This document shows, piece by piece, positions 5,087 to 5,803 of a DNA stretch of 5,803 nucleotides. The DNA is from DHVE2 group archaeon (lineage in GTDB: Archaea > Thermoplasmatota > Thermoplasmata > Thermoplasmatales > Aciduliprofundaceae): NCBI GenBank assembly GCA_015520985.1, contig WAOY01000011.1, positions 1 to 5,803 on the forward strand, written 5' to 3'. The stretch's first letter is position 1; each line of letters opens with the position of its first letter. Both the position numbers and the translations under genes were made by a program. The notes under the pieces are model-generated. The model saw only the letters and a program-made list of their open reading frames with translations. It was not told the origin of the DNA and ran no database searches.

Positions 5087-5803
5087 ATGAAGGATATGCA
5101 CTCCCACGCGGAGCACCACAGGATGATGATGCGGGACTTCTGGAGGAGGTTCGTTGTGTCGTCAGTCCTGACCATACCTGTGATCGCACTATCGCCCCTG
5201 GTGCAGAGTGTGCTGGGTTTCGAACTGTCGTTTCCCGGAGACATATACGTTCTCTTTGCCCTGTCGGCTGCCATATACTTCTACGGGGGCTGGCCGTTTC
5301 TAAGCGGTATGGTGAAGGAACTGCGAAAGGGGAACCCTGGCATGATGACCCTCATAGGAATGGCCATTTCCGTTGCGTTTGTGTACAGCGGCGCCGTTAC
5401 CTTCGGGCTGTCTGGCAAGACCTTCTACTGGGAACTTGCCACGCTCATCGACATCATGCTCCTGGGGCACTACATAGAGATGCGCTCCGTTCTCGGGGCC
5501 TCTAGGGCGCTTGAGGAACTGATAAAGCTCATGCCCACCACAGCACACCTTGTAACCCCGCGGGGAATAGTGGATATCCCCGTGAGCGACCTCAAGATGG
5601 GAGACGTGGTTCTCGTCAAGCCCGGGGAGAAGATTCCCTCAGACGGCGTCGTGGTGGATGGAGAGACCAGCATCGACGAGTCAATGCTGACTGGGGAGTC
5701 AAACCCCGTTTACAGGAAAGCGGGAGATGCTGTCATCGGGGGATCAATAAACATTGAGGGCGCTATAAAGGTGAGGATAGAAAAAACGGGGAAGGATACC
5801 TAT
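5087..5803 (+). CDS. copB: CopB-type copper/heavy-metal P-type ATPase, N-terminal 239 residues (3' truncated)
   Basis: The reading frame is open to the last base, so the gene continues outside the window. The product is a P1B-type membrane ATPase that exports metal, in the CopB branch (copper). It starts with a His/Met-rich metal-binding segment (MHSHAEHHRMMMRDF, 4-18), followed by four predicted membrane segments at about 22-44, 53-72, 86-107 and 116-135. CopB-typical residues are FYGGWPFL (65-72), PGMMTLIGMAISVAFVYS (84-101) and WELATLIDIMLLGHYIEMRS (115-134), then ASRALEELIKLMP (138-150). The actuator domain begins after about 150 and contains the phosphatase motif TGES (202-205) in IDESMLTGESNPV. 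The CPH/CPC ion-binding motif, the DKTGT phosphorylation site and the ATP-binding domain lie beyond the end, so the exact metal (Cu+, Cu2+ or Ag+) cannot be read. It follows the V4R gene by 68 bases, in the same direction. Confidence 0.93.
   Translation, partial: MKDMHSHAEHHRMMMRDFWRRFVVSSVLTIPVIALSPLVQSVLGFELSFPGDIYVLFALSAAIYFYGGWPFLSGMVKELRKGNPGMMTLIGMAISVAFVYSGAVTFGLSGKTFYWELATLIDIMLLGHYIEMRSVLGASRALEELIKLMPTTAHLVTPRGIVDIPVSDLKMGDVVLVKPGEKIPSDGVVVDGETSIDESMLTGESNPVYRKAGDAVIGGSINIEGAIKVRIEKTGKDTY

Noticed and set aside
5011..5505. A 164-codon plus-strand frame overlapping the ATPase gene
   Set aside because: It lies in another frame of the clear CopB coding sequence, is Cys/Arg/His-rich and has no family likeness.
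5087..5803. CopA- or ZntA-type ATPase with a CxxC heavy-metal domain
   Set aside because: The N-terminus is His/Met-rich with no CxxC domain, and the membrane segments carry CopB-like residues such as the GGWPF and MMTLI motifs.
1..5803. tRNA, rRNA, CRISPR array, insertion sequence or attachment site
   Set aside because: No regular spaced repeats, cloverleaf-like segments, transposase frames or terminal inverted repeats were seen on reading; coding genes fill nearly all the window.

Overview
The window looks like a compact chromosomal stretch of a euryarchaeon. Archaeal marks are the short 537-residue pheT, TATA-box promoters about 25-30 bases upstream of leaderless or near-leaderless starts, Shine-Dalgarno sites of the GGTGAT type, and an OB-fold SSB-like tail. 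Base composition is fairly GC-rich (roughly 55-60% by eye). Heavy use of AGG for Arg and ATA for Ile suggests a thermophile. I lean towards Thermoplasmatota or Thermococci-like Euryarchaeota, but the sequence alone does not settle the genus.

Layout. Bases 1-164 hold the 3' end of a probable single-stranded DNA-binding (OB-fold) protein. Bases 206-682 encode a TIGR00725/LOG-like Rossmann protein, and 704-2317 encode phenylalanyl-tRNA synthetase beta (pheT); both appear leaderless. On the minus strand, converging on pheT and overlapping it by 11 bases, is a protein with four CBS domains and a C-terminal domain that reads like an HPF/RaiA ribosome-hibernation fold (2307-3455). Next, also on the minus strand, are two tightly coupled ferritin-like genes: a 170-residue rubrerythrin-type diiron protein (3504-4016) and a 96-residue protein closely resembling the encapsulated-ferritin (EncFtn) domain (4026-4316). 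A divergent promoter region (4317-4430) separates them from a plus-strand V4R-domain protein (4431-5018). That gene is followed by the 5' part of a CopB-type heavy-metal P-type ATPase (5087 to the window end).

How the genes may work together. The left third is housekeeping (DNA binding, tRNA charging). The right half reads as a metal and redox stress neighbourhood: two diiron ferritin-like proteins for iron or peroxide handling, a small V4R protein with three Cys near its C-terminus, and a copper-type exporter. The CBS-HPF-like protein could link adenylate or energy state to ribosome inactivation. Functional links between these genes are inferred from position only. No gap longer than 300 bases exists, and I saw no tRNA, rRNA, CRISPR array or mobile element. 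The most interesting items are the CBS-HPF-like fusion, the stand-alone EncFtn-like protein without a shell gene in view, and the mirrored divergent promoters with near-identical leaders.
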